A stretch of DNA of 5,513 nt from Pseudofrankia asymbiotica (GCF_001983105.1 NZ_MOMC01000043.1:94627-100139); one strand, 5' to 3'; shown: positions 1 to 5,477, counted from the stretch's first letter. The notes: generated by a model from the sequence alone, not told the origin. A program made the numbers and translations.

Positions 1-454
1 CCATCGTCGCCCGCGATCGTCCGCCGTAGAGCAGGCGCCAGCGGGCGCCGAGCAGCTCGGCCTGGTGGACCATGGGAAGTAGCGGCGTGATACCGATGCC
101 GCCCGCGACGAACAGGTAGTCCTCGGCGGGCACCAGCCTGAAGTTGTTCCGCGGGCCACCGATCGCCACCGGGTCACCCGCCCGGAGGTGGTCGTGCACG
201 TAGGCCGAGCCGCCGCGGCCCGCCGGCTCGCGCAGCACCCCGATCCGGTAGCTGTAGGCGTCCCAGCGGTCGCCGCACAACGAGTACTGCCGGGTCTGGC
301 CGTTCGGCAGCACCAGGTCGATATGCGCGCCCGGCGCCCAGTCCGGGAGCCTGCGGTCCTCGGGGTGCCGAAGCTCGAGCGTGACGACCGCGTCGGCCGC
401 CGTGTTCTTGGCCGCCACCACCAGCTCGACGTGGGTGGCCGCGGGAGAGGTCAT
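1..454 (-). CDS. PDR/VanB-type oxidoreductase (Rieske oxygenase reductase component), N-terminal half, cut by window edge
   Basis: This gene starts at ATG 454 and is open to the left edge, giving 151 codons and no stop. The visible part is the flavin domain followed by the start of the NAD(P)H domain. RQYSL at residues 55-59 is the RxYS flavin-binding motif. A segment at about 70-100 (VLREPAGRGGSAYVHDHL) and GGPRNNF at 99-105 are typical of this family. AGGIGITPLLPM at 117-128 is the nucleotide-binding glycine motif, followed by LLYGGRSR at 141-148. Known members are about 315-320 aa and end in a plant-type [2Fe-2S] ferredoxin domain, which would lie outside the window. They pass electrons from NAD(P)H to a Rieske oxygenase or demethylase in the cytoplasm. 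The ATG overlaps the stop of the CoA-transferase gene by 4 nt (ATGA), so the two are very likely translationally coupled. The family assignment is firm; the oxygenase partner and substrate are unknown. Confidence 0.93.
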   Translation of the reverse strand, partial: MTSPAATHVELVVAAKNTAADAVVTLELRHPEDRRLPDWAPGAHIDLVLPNGQTRQYSLCGDRWDAYSYRIGVLREPAGRGGSAYVHDHLRAGDPVAIGGPRNNFRLVPAEDYLFVAGGIGITPLLPMVHQAELLGARWRLLYGGRSRATM

Positions 455-1170
455 GGTCGTTCTCCTCGCGTTCGCCGCTCGCCGGCCGACCTGGCCGGGG
501 CCCCGCCGGCCGGTCCCACCGCGACGATGCGGTCGACGTAGATGCCCGGCGTGACCACGTTCTCGGGGTCCAGCCCACCGACGGGAACGATGCGGGAGAC
601 CTCGACGACGGTGGTGGTGGCGGCCGGCGCCATGATCGGGCCAAAGTTGCGGGCGGTCTTGCGGTACCTGAGATTCCCGCGCTCGTCGGCCACGTCGGCC
701 CTGATGAGGGCGAAGTCGGCTCGCAACGGATACTCCAGCACGTAGTGGCGCCCGTCGATCTCTCGGGTCTCCTTGCCTTCGGCGAGAAGGGTGCCAAACC
801 CGGTGGGCGTGTAGAAGGCGCCGATGCCGGCACCGGCGGCCCGGATCCGCTCGGCGAGGTTGCCCTGCGGTACCAGCTCCAGCTCGATCTCGCCGGCGCG
901 GTACTTCTCGTCGAAATGCCAGGAGTCGGTCTGGCGCGGAAACGAGCAGATGATGCGGCGTACCCGGCCCGCGGCGATGAGGCGGGCCAGGCCGTGCTCG
1001 CCGCTGCCGGCGTTGTTGTTCACGACGACCAGCCCGCTCGCGCCGGAGTCGATCAGCGCGTCGATCAGGGCCACCGGCTGGCCGGCGTCGCCGAACCCGC
1101 CGATCATCACCGTCGCCCCGTCAGCTATCCCGGCCACCGCGTCGAGCGGCGTCGCCACGATCTCGGCCAT
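451..1170 (-). CDS. CoA-transferase subunit A (3-oxoacid / 3-oxoadipate CoA-transferase alpha subunit)
   Basis: The product is 239 aa. Residues 17-32, from DG to GQP with GGFGDAG at the centre, match the family-I CoA-transferase signature. The later blocks TPTGFGTLLAEGKETREIDG (121-140), RKTARNFGPIM (170-180) and LDPENVVTPGIYVDRIV (200-216) are characteristic of the alpha subunit of ScoA/PcaI-type enzymes. Such enzymes move CoA from succinyl-CoA to a 3-oxoacid such as 3-oxoadipate or acetoacetate, as an alpha/beta complex in the cytoplasm. The catalytic glutamate is in subunit B, which is not in this window. ATG 1170 is chosen because AAGGAGGG (1184-1177) lies 6 nt upstream. The frame is open up to 1401, but that extension would run into the transporter genes and adds no domain. 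The last 23 residues or so (AVGPAGGAPARSAGERRTRGERP) are a basic, low-complexity tail beyond the usual domain end. The choice between scoA-like and pcaI-like is not resolved; aromatic-type neighbours favour the latter. Confidence 0.93.
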   Translation of the reverse strand: MAEIVATPLDAVAGIADGATVMIGGFGDAGQPVALIDALIDSGASGLVVVNNNAGSGEHGLARLIAAGRVRRIICSFPRQTDSWHFDEKYRAGEIELELVPQGNLAERIRAAGAGIGAFYTPTGFGTLLAEGKETREIDGRHYVLEYPLRADFALIRADVADERGNLRYRKTARNFGPIMAPAATTTVVEVSRIVPVGGLDPENVVTPGIYVDRIVAVGPAGGAPARSAGERRTRGERP

Positions 1171-1176
1171 CCGCGT

Positions 1177-1184
1177 CCCTCCTT
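1177..1184 (-). promoter_or_regulatory. Strong ribosome binding site of the CoA-transferase gene
   Basis: On the minus strand this reads AAGGAGGG, a near-perfect anti-16S match, with 6 nt (ACGCGG) before ATG 1170. It is the clearest Shine-Dalgarno in the window and fixes the start of the CoA-transferase. It also suggests initiation independent of the upstream transporter genes. Confidence 0.85.
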
Positions 1185-1185
1185 T

Positions 1186-1206
1186 TCCTGCTCGGGCTCC
1201 TGCTCG
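1186..1206. repeat. Two 9-bp direct repeats in the CoA-transferase leader
   Basis: TCCTGCTCG occurs at 1186-1194 and again at 1198-1206 (CGAGCAGGA twice on the transcribed strand), with a period of 12 bp. It fills the space between the 14-bp inverted repeat and the ribosome binding site. It may be chance in GC-rich DNA or a regulator half-site pair. Confidence 0.4.
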
Positions 1207-1209
1207 AGT

Positions 1210-1251
1210 GCTCGTCAACCGCCCGCGGGAACCGGCAGGCGGTTGACGAGC
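1210..1251 (-). terminator. 14-bp perfect inverted repeat: probable intergenic hairpin (terminator or processing/stability element)
   Basis: The arms GCTCGTCAACCGCC (1210-1223) and GGCGGTTGACGAGC (1238-1251) are perfectly complementary, with a 14-nt loop. On the transcript the hairpin begins 14 nt after the stop of the small frame at 1266 and ends 39 nt before the CoA-transferase start. No U-tract follows it. This rules out a textbook intrinsic terminator, although actinobacterial hairpin terminators often lack one. Alternatives are an mRNA-stabilising hairpin that keeps the transporter message more abundant, or a DNA operator. The arm also contains TTGACG in the transcription direction, but no acceptable -10 box lies downstream. 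Confidence 0.6.
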
Positions 1252-1265
1252 GTGTCCCGCCGCCG

Positions 1266-1340
1266 TCAGTCCCGGCCGCGCGCCGCCGCGGCCAGGTACC
1301 GCTCGACCTGCGCGAGGCCGACCGCGGCCCCCACGGTCAC
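1266..1340 (-). CDS. Possible 24-aa small protein, or degraded gene tail, coupled to the binding-protein gene
   Basis: GTG 1340 overlaps the TGA of the substrate-binding protein as GTGA, the same junction type as between ATPase and permease. The frame runs 24 codons and ends in GLAQVERYLAAAARGRD. All 24 codons end in G or C, 22 start with G or C, and the second position is mixed. This is the three-position pattern of real coding DNA in a high-GC actinomycete. GGGG about 7-10 nt upstream is a weak ribosome binding site. The frame stops 14 nt before the 14-bp hairpin, so it fits as the last gene of the operon. I recognise no family, and there is no signal peptide or membrane segment. It could instead be the remaining 3' end of a deleted gene, or chance. 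Confidence 0.4.
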   Translation of the reverse strand: MTVGAAVGLAQVERYLAAAARGRD

Positions 1341-2500
1341 GACAGGCCCCACGACGCCCGGAAGACGTGGCTCCAGGTGTCACCACCGACGATCGCGCCA
1401 CCGTCGATGCCGTCCTGCGCGACGGTCACGTCGCCGATGTTGGACGTGTCGAAGGTGCGGAAGGGCGTGTCCAGGCGGTCCCAGGTCTTGGCGCCGACCA
1501 GCACCCGCAGGGTCTGGTCGGTGATCGCCCAGCCGGCGTAGCTCGGGCTGACCAGAACGTCGGCCCGCTGGAACTGACCGCTTCTCACCCGCTGCAGGGC
1601 CGCCAGGTCGCCGATCGCGCCGACGAGCTTGACGCTCTTGCCGCGCGGCGAGCTCTGCAGCCCGGTAACGATGTACTGGACGTTGGCGTCGAACTCGGAG
1701 ACGACGTAGTCGATCTTGGGGTCCTTGAGCAGGGCGGCGCTGACCTGCGTGCCGAGGTTGCCGAGCTGCGCGGCCGTGACGCTGATGACCTGGACCTTGC
1801 AGTTCGGGCAGTTCTTGGCGAACGTCGGCTGCATGTACTGGCTGACGTACTTGACCTGCAGCGGCGTGTCGTTCTGCTGCACGATCAGGACGTTCGCCTT
1901 GCCGCCGGAGTCCGCGATCGTCCAGTTGGCCGCGGCCTGGAGCATCTCGGGCCCGCCGGTGCCGGCATACGTGACGCCGTCCGCCGCGGGGAGACTCTCG
2001 CCCTCGGCCGAGATGATCTGGACGCCCGCGCCCTTGAGGGCGTCAGCGCCCTGACCGATGAGGTCGACCGGGATGTTGTCGAGCACGATCGCGTCATAGT
2101 GCTGGCTGATGGCCTGCGTGACGCACCCGGCGATGTTGGCGGGCGTGACGTTGCCGTCGCAGCCGTCCACCTGGACGCCGGCGAGGCCGGCGGCCGACTG
2201 CATGGTCTTCAGGACGTTCTGGAAGTAGGGAATCTTGAGGCTGATCGCGGTGTAGAGGACCTTCTTGTCCTTGGCCTTCGCGATCTGGTCGATGGCCGGC
2301 AGATCCGCCTTGAAGGTCTGACTGCCGAGACGGCTGTCGACGACCTTCTGGGCGGCCGCCACGCCCGGGTCGTTCGAGGACGCGGACGTGGCCGCGGTCG
2401 GGGCGGACGAGGAGCCGCATCCGGTCGCGGCGAGCGTCAGGGCAAGGGGAACCACGGCCGCGAAAAGCGATGTTCGCAGGCGTAAGGAGCTGGAGCGCAT
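1337..2500 (-). CDS. ABC importer substrate-binding lipoprotein (type 1 periplasmic-binding fold, CUT2-like)
   Basis: The product is 387 aa. Residues 1-28 form a lipoprotein signal: MRSSSLRLR, a hydrophobic stretch at 12-25, then the lipobox ATGC with lipid-carrying C28. A Ser/Ala/Thr-rich linker follows to about residue 45, so the protein is anchored outside the membrane. The mature part has the two-lobe sugar-binding-protein pattern: KKVLYTAISLKIPYFQNV (79-96), CVTQAISQHYDAIVLDNIP (126-144), ANVLIVQQND (202-211), IDYVVSEFDANVQYIV (263-278) and KLVGAIGD (291-298). It captures the substrate and delivers it to the permease. Cysteines 114, 126, 231 and 234 are unusual for an exported actinobacterial binding protein (see findings). 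ATG 2500 is the only start in front of the signal peptide; its ribosome binding site is weak (AGAAAG). It lies 32 nt after the permease stop, in the same operon. The ligand cannot be predicted. Confidence 0.93.
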   Translation of the reverse strand: MRSSSLRLRTSLFAAVVPLALTLAATGCGSSSAPTAATSASSNDPGVAAAQKVVDSRLGSQTFKADLPAIDQIAKAKDKKVLYTAISLKIPYFQNVLKTMQSAAGLAGVQVDGCDGNVTPANIAGCVTQAISQHYDAIVLDNIPVDLIGQGADALKGAGVQIISAEGESLPAADGVTYAGTGGPEMLQAAANWTIADSGGKANVLIVQQNDTPLQVKYVSQYMQPTFAKNCPNCKVQVISVTAAQLGNLGTQVSAALLKDPKIDYVVSEFDANVQYIVTGLQSSPRGKSVKLVGAIGDLAALQRVRSGQFQRADVLVSPSYAGWAITDQTLRVLVGAKTWDRLDTPFRTFDTSNIGDVTVAQDGIDGGAIVGGDTWSHVFRASWGLS

Positions 2501-2532
2501 GGGTTCGCTTTCTGGTCGGTGCTGGACGCCTT

Positions 2533-3576
2533 TCAGCGGGTGGCCACCCGGCGCCGCAGCAGGGTTGAGACGGTGACCGCGAGTACGAGGGAGGCTCCGA
2601 AGAAGAAGTCGCTGATCCAGCCCGAGAGGCCGAGGAGCTGGAGGCCGACGATGCCGGTGTAGAGGAAGAACACGGCGATCCACGTGCCGACCGGGTTGAA
2701 GCGGCCGGGCACGATGATCGCGGTGCCGAGGAAGGTGGCGGCGAGCGCCGGGAGCAGGCTCGCCGTCGAGCTGACCGGGTCGTAGCCGCCGATGTTCGCG
2801 GCCAGCAGCAGGCCGCCGAGCCCGGAGAGCAGGCCGGAGAACATGAACGCGCCGAAGCGGATCCGGTTCACGTTGACGCCGGCCAGCCGGGCGACCTCGC
2901 TGTTCGCGCCCACGAACGTCATGTGCTTGCCCAGCGGCGTGGCGAACAGGACGTAGGTCACGACGACCACCAGCACCACCCCGTAGTAGAAGAACAGGGG
3001 CAGTCCCGCGAGGTGGGTCGTCGCGATGTCCGAGTAGCCGAACGGCAGGCCGTTGACCGTGGTCAGGTTGGAAAGCCACAGCGCGACGCCGACGAGGGCC
3101 GTCGCCATGCCGAGAGTGGCGATGATCGGGTCGACGCCGAGAATGACGATGATGACGGCGTTCAGCGCTCCGGCCGCGATTCCCAGCGCCAGGCCGAACG
3201 CGGCCGCGGCCACCATCGGCCAGCCGTGGGTGACGTACATGACCGAGGTCGCCGTTCCGCTCAGTCCCATGACCGAGGCGACGGAGAAGTCGAACTCCCC
3301 GACGGAGAAGACGCAGACCAGCGCCATGCACAGGAAGATGAGCTCGCCGTGGCTGCCCAGGATGATCTGTAAGGTGCCGCTGGTCAGGAAGACGTGGGGC
3401 GAGGCGATCCCGAAGGCCACCACCATCAGGGCCCAGACGACCACCACCGCCCCGCGGCGGGTCAGGTCGGCCGGCCCGGTCCGGGCCCACCAGGAGGGGC
3501 GCGGCGCCAGGGCCGGCGCCTCGGTGCGGGGCCCGTCGGCCCGGGCGTGGCCGGTGTCCGGGGTGGTGGTGCTCAC
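2533..3576 (-). CDS. ABC importer permease, CUT2/RbsC-type (BPD_transp_2 family)
   Basis: The product is 347 aa. A Pro/Ala-rich cytoplasmic N-terminus of about 42 residues precedes the first membrane helix (43-60); several further hydrophobic segments follow, roughly 8-10 in total. Family landmarks are VGEFDFSVASVMGLSG (92-107, equivalent to GGIDLSVG of ribose permeases), the cytoplasmic coupling loop GANSEVARLAGVNVNRIRF (223-241), and PGRFNPVGT (290-298) before the last helices. It forms the transmembrane channel, probably as a homodimer because only one permease gene is present. GTG 3576 is chosen because it overlaps the ATPase stop by 4 nt (GTGA) and has GGAG (3588-3585) 8 nt upstream. The frame stays open up to 4143, but that stretch is antisense-free overlap with the ATPase in another frame and is not coding. 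Confidence 0.94.
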   Translation of the reverse strand: MSTTTPDTGHARADGPRTEAPALAPRPSWWARTGPADLTRRGAVVVVWALMVVAFGIASPHVFLTSGTLQIILGSHGELIFLCMALVCVFSVGEFDFSVASVMGLSGTATSVMYVTHGWPMVAAAAFGLALGIAAGALNAVIIVILGVDPIIATLGMATALVGVALWLSNLTTVNGLPFGYSDIATTHLAGLPLFFYYGVVLVVVVTYVLFATPLGKHMTFVGANSEVARLAGVNVNRIRFGAFMFSGLLSGLGGLLLAANIGGYDPVSSTASLLPALAATFLGTAIIVPGRFNPVGTWIAVFFLYTGIVGLQLLGLSGWISDFFFGASLVLAVTVSTLLRRRVATR

Positions 3577-5159
3577 GACTGCTTCTCCAACGCCGAGACT
3601 CGAGTGCCGAGAACGTCCTCGGCGGTGAAAGGTGCGGCCAGCTGACGCGACGGGCGGCCCTCGGCGAGCACGACCACTCGGTCGCAGACCGCCGCGAGGT
3701 CGTCCTCGTCGATGGAGATGACGACCACGGCGGCTCCCGCGGCCGCCGCCCTGCGCAGGTTGCGCAGAATGTCGCGGCGCGCGCCGACGTCGACGGCCTG
3801 GGTGGGCTCGTGCAGCACCAGGACCCGCGGCCGGGCTACCATCCATTTCCCGATCAGGAACTTCTGCTGGTTTCCCCCGCTGTAGGCGCCCATGAGCAGG
3901 TCGGCGCGGGGCGGGGTGATGCCGAACTCGGTGATGACCGACCGTGCCTCCTCGTCCTGCCAGCCCGACGACAGCCGGTAGCGGCTGTTGCGCGCCCGCA
4001 TCCGCGGCAGCGAGACGTTGTCGGAGGCGGTCAGGCCGAGGGCGAGACCCGCGGTGGTGCGGCCCTGCGGGATCAGGGCGATGCCGAGGTCGAGCAGGGC
4101 CCTGCTGCCCGCGCCGGCGAGGCTGACCGTCGTGCCGCCGCACGCGACGGTGCCGCGGCCGGGACGGGCGCCGGCAAGCAGATACGGCAGCTCCTCGTGG
4201 CCGGAGTCGGTCGCTCCGGTGACACCGAGCACCTCGCCGGCCCGCAGCTGGAGGTCCAGCCCACGCAGCCGCCGCCCGGTCAGGCCGGTGGCGGTCAGGA
4301 CGACGTCCGCGGGTGTTGTCTCGACCTCCTCGCGCAGCGGGTGCACCTGCGGGTCGACGCCGAGCATCAGCCGGGTCAGCTCCCGGACGCTGGTCTGCGC
4401 GGTGGCCACCGCCGAGGCGACCACCCGGCCGTCGCGCAGGACGGTGACCGAGTCCGACAGCGCCATGACCTCGTCCAGGTGGTGGCTCACCAGCAGGATC
4501 GCGGTGCCATCCGCGGCGAGGTCACGGATCGTGTCGTAGAAGCCGGCCAGCACCTCGGGCGGCAGCGACTGGGTGGACTCGTCGAAGACGATGACGCCGT
4601 CGCCCGCGCGCAGGCTCTGCACCGCCCGCGCGATCGCGACGATGGCCCGGTCCGCCGCGCTGAGCGCACCGACGGGCCCGTCGACGTCGATCGAGCTGCC
4701 CAGCCGGTCGAGGGTGCGCCGGGCGGCGGCGCGCTCCTGGCGCATGTCGACCCGCCGGGTGAGGCGCCCGCGGCTGAACCGGCCGACCCGGATGTTGTCC
4801 ACCACCGAGGCGGCGTCGACGAGGCCCAGGTCCTGGTGGACGAACGCGATCCCGAGCTCGTCGAGCTCGTGGGCCGACAGCGGGAGGTCGTAGCTCCTGC
4901 CGCCTCGGTGCAGCGTGGCGCCGGCATCCGGGCGATGGAAGCCCGAGAGAACCTTGACGATGGTGGACTTGCCGGAGCCGTTCTGCCCGATCAGGGCCTG
5001 GATCTTTCCCGGGACCAGGTCGACATGCGCGTCGCGGAGCACGGTCGTCCGGCCGAAGGTCTTCGTCAGTCCCGCGATGCGTACGACCTCGGATCCCGAG
5101 GCAGGCCCCGGCGAGCGGCTGTCCGGGGATGGTCGCGGCTCGCTGGTGATGTGGGTCAC
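3573..5159 (-). CDS. ABC importer ATP-binding protein with two fused nucleotide-binding domains (RbsA/XylG/MglA-like)
   Basis: The product is 528 aa, the usual length of CUT2 ATPases. Domain 1 (about 25-268) has Walker A GQNGSGKST (58-66, K64), Q-loop Q109, Walker B VIVFDE (D193, E194) and switch H226, but its signature is degenerate (LSAAD, 166-170). Domain 2 (about 285-525) has a broken Walker A (GATDSGHEE, 315-323, no Lys) and Walker B ending in HE (H450, E451), but the class-typical signature YSGGNQQK (426-433) and EPTQAVDVGAR (451-461). It powers import at the inner membrane face by pairing with the permease encoded next, with which it overlaps by 4 nt. The first 22 residues are a Ser/Pro-rich tail before the domain. 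GTG 5159 is the only start in front of the domain. It has no ribosome binding site but sits 6 nt after a -10-like box, which suggests leaderless translation. Confidence 0.95.
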   Translation of the reverse strand: MTHITSEPRPSPDSRSPGPASGSEVVRIAGLTKTFGRTTVLRDAHVDLVPGKIQALIGQNGSGKSTIVKVLSGFHRPDAGATLHRGGRSYDLPLSAHELDELGIAFVHQDLGLVDAASVVDNIRVGRFSRGRLTRRVDMRQERAAARRTLDRLGSSIDVDGPVGALSAADRAIVAIARAVQSLRAGDGVIVFDESTQSLPPEVLAGFYDTIRDLAADGTAILLVSHHLDEVMALSDSVTVLRDGRVVASAVATAQTSVRELTRLMLGVDPQVHPLREEVETTPADVVLTATGLTGRRLRGLDLQLRAGEVLGVTGATDSGHEELPYLLAGARPGRGTVACGGTTVSLAGAGSRALLDLGIALIPQGRTTAGLALGLTASDNVSLPRMRARNSRYRLSSGWQDEEARSVITEFGITPPRADLLMGAYSGGNQQKFLIGKWMVARPRVLVLHEPTQAVDVGARRDILRNLRRAAAAGAAVVVISIDEDDLAAVCDRVVVLAEGRPSRQLAAPFTAEDVLGTRVSALEKQS

Positions 5160-5165
5160 GACCGG

Positions 5166-5196
5166 AAGGTAGGCCCATCACTCCGCTCCCCGCCAA
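5166..5196 (-). promoter_or_regulatory. Candidate promoter of the ABC operon, placed for a leaderless mRNA
   Basis: On the minus strand, TACCTT (5171-5166) fits the actinobacterial TAnnnT -10 box. Exactly six bases (CCGGTC) separate it from GTG 5159, so transcription would begin at or next to the start codon. TTGGCG (5196-5191) is an acceptable -35 at 19-bp spacing, slightly long. No Shine-Dalgarno is present, which agrees with a leaderless start. This is a visual match only. Confidence 0.55.
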
Positions 5197-5268
5197 CACA
5201 CGTCAGGGATGCCAGCTATCCACTCAGGCGATGCGCCGGGCGGTCACGAGCCCAGGCGGGGCAGCCCC

Positions 5269-5300
5269 CGGCGCGGCGGCCGGGCCGCGCCGCCGCGCCG
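5269..5300. repeat. 12-bp perfect GC-only inverted repeat (hairpin or cruciform)
   Basis: CGGCGCGGCGGC (5269-5280) and GCCGCCGCGCCG (5289-5300) are perfectly complementary around the 8-nt loop CGGGCCGC. The structure is all G/C and very stable. It ends 1 bp before the heptamer array starts. It lies upstream of both flanking genes, so it is not a terminator of either; it might belong to a leader of the plus-strand gene or act at the DNA level. Confidence 0.6.
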
Positions 5301-5301
5301 C

Positions 5302-5352
5302 CGCGATGCGCGATGCGCGATGCGCGATGCGCGATGCGCGATGCGCGATGCG
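5302..5352. repeat. Tandem heptamer array, CGATGCG x 7 (about 7.3 copies)
   Basis: Seven perfect head-to-tail copies of CGATGCG occupy 5304-5352, and the periodicity extends two bases left to 5302. The copies do not diverge, as expected of an array that recently expanded by slippage. The unit is not a multiple of three and no gene is supported here, so it is noncoding. It lies about 145-195 bp upstream of the ABC operon start and 125-175 bp upstream of the plus-strand start. Confidence 0.95.
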
Positions 5353-5467
5353 ACCATTGAGACGACGGATGCCAGCTCCCGGAGAACAGCGATTTCCGGC
5401 ACGGCCGCGCGCTGCGCAGACTGGGTGTCGCGTGGCGGCGATGACCGGACCCGGCACGCTCATCGTC

Positions 5468-5472
5468 AGGAG
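5468..5472 (+). promoter_or_regulatory. Ribosome binding site of the plus-strand edge gene
   Basis: AGGAG lies 5 nt (CCTTC) upstream of ATG 5478. Good Shine-Dalgarno sites are otherwise scarce in this window, so the match supports a real start here. Confidence 0.6.
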
Positions 5473-5477
5473 CCTTC

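Larger units (their letters stand above)
5207..5377. repeat. Pair of exact 11-bp direct repeats, GGATGCCAGCT, 160 bp apart
   Basis: GGATGCCAGCT occurs at 5207-5217 and 5367-5377, the only long exact repeat I found between the two sides of the intergenic region. The pair brackets the GC hairpin and the heptamer array. The left copy sits just upstream of the -35 box of the ABC operon. It could be two binding sites for one regulator, or the ends of a small duplicated or inserted segment. Confidence 0.5.
5160..5477. other. Divergent intergenic region (318 bp) without a supported gene
   Basis: This stretch separates the left-going ABC operon from a probable right-going gene. It contains the ABC promoter candidate, the 11-bp repeat pair, the 12-bp hairpin and the heptamer array. 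An isolated heptamer copy lies inside the small dyad GGCG-ATG-CGCC at 5227-5237. Reading frames here are open on both strands only because the sequence lacks A/T-rich stops; none shows a domain or coding-like codon use. I could not recognise a convincing -10/-35 pair for the plus-strand gene. Confidence 0.7.

Noticed and set aside
1190..1218. Promoter for the CoA-transferase using TTGACG inside the dyad as -35
   Set aside because: No TAnnnT or other A/T-containing -10 occurs at 16-18 bp spacing; the candidates are CCCGAG, CCGAGC and CGAGCA.
1266..1340. Frameshift in which the 24-codon frame is the true C-terminus of the binding protein
   Set aside because: The binding protein already has full family length and a typical aromatic C-terminal segment ending WGLS, and the overlap is a standard coupled junction. 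A remnant of some other gene stays possible.
1171..1401. Upstream extension of the CoA-transferase frame
   Set aside because: It passes through the dyad and into the binding-protein gene, while AAGGAGGG sits exactly in front of ATG 1170.
1367..2485. Long plus-strand frame opposite the binding-protein gene
   Set aside because: It is the antisense shadow of a clear lipoprotein gene, a common effect in GC-rich DNA, and its translation (repeated DLD/RVR-type runs) shows no domain.
3577..4143. Upstream extension of the permease frame
   Set aside because: It overlaps the ATPase in another frame and is low-complexity Arg/Pro/Gly. GTG 3576 has a ribosome binding site and the 4-nt overlap.
5302..5352. 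CRISPR-like array
   Set aside because: The units are 7 bp and directly contiguous, with no spacers.
3810..5360. Long plus-strand frame opposite the ATPase gene
   Set aside because: It mirrors a full two-domain ABC ATPase; the plus-strand product has no recognisable motif and runs on through the heptamer array.
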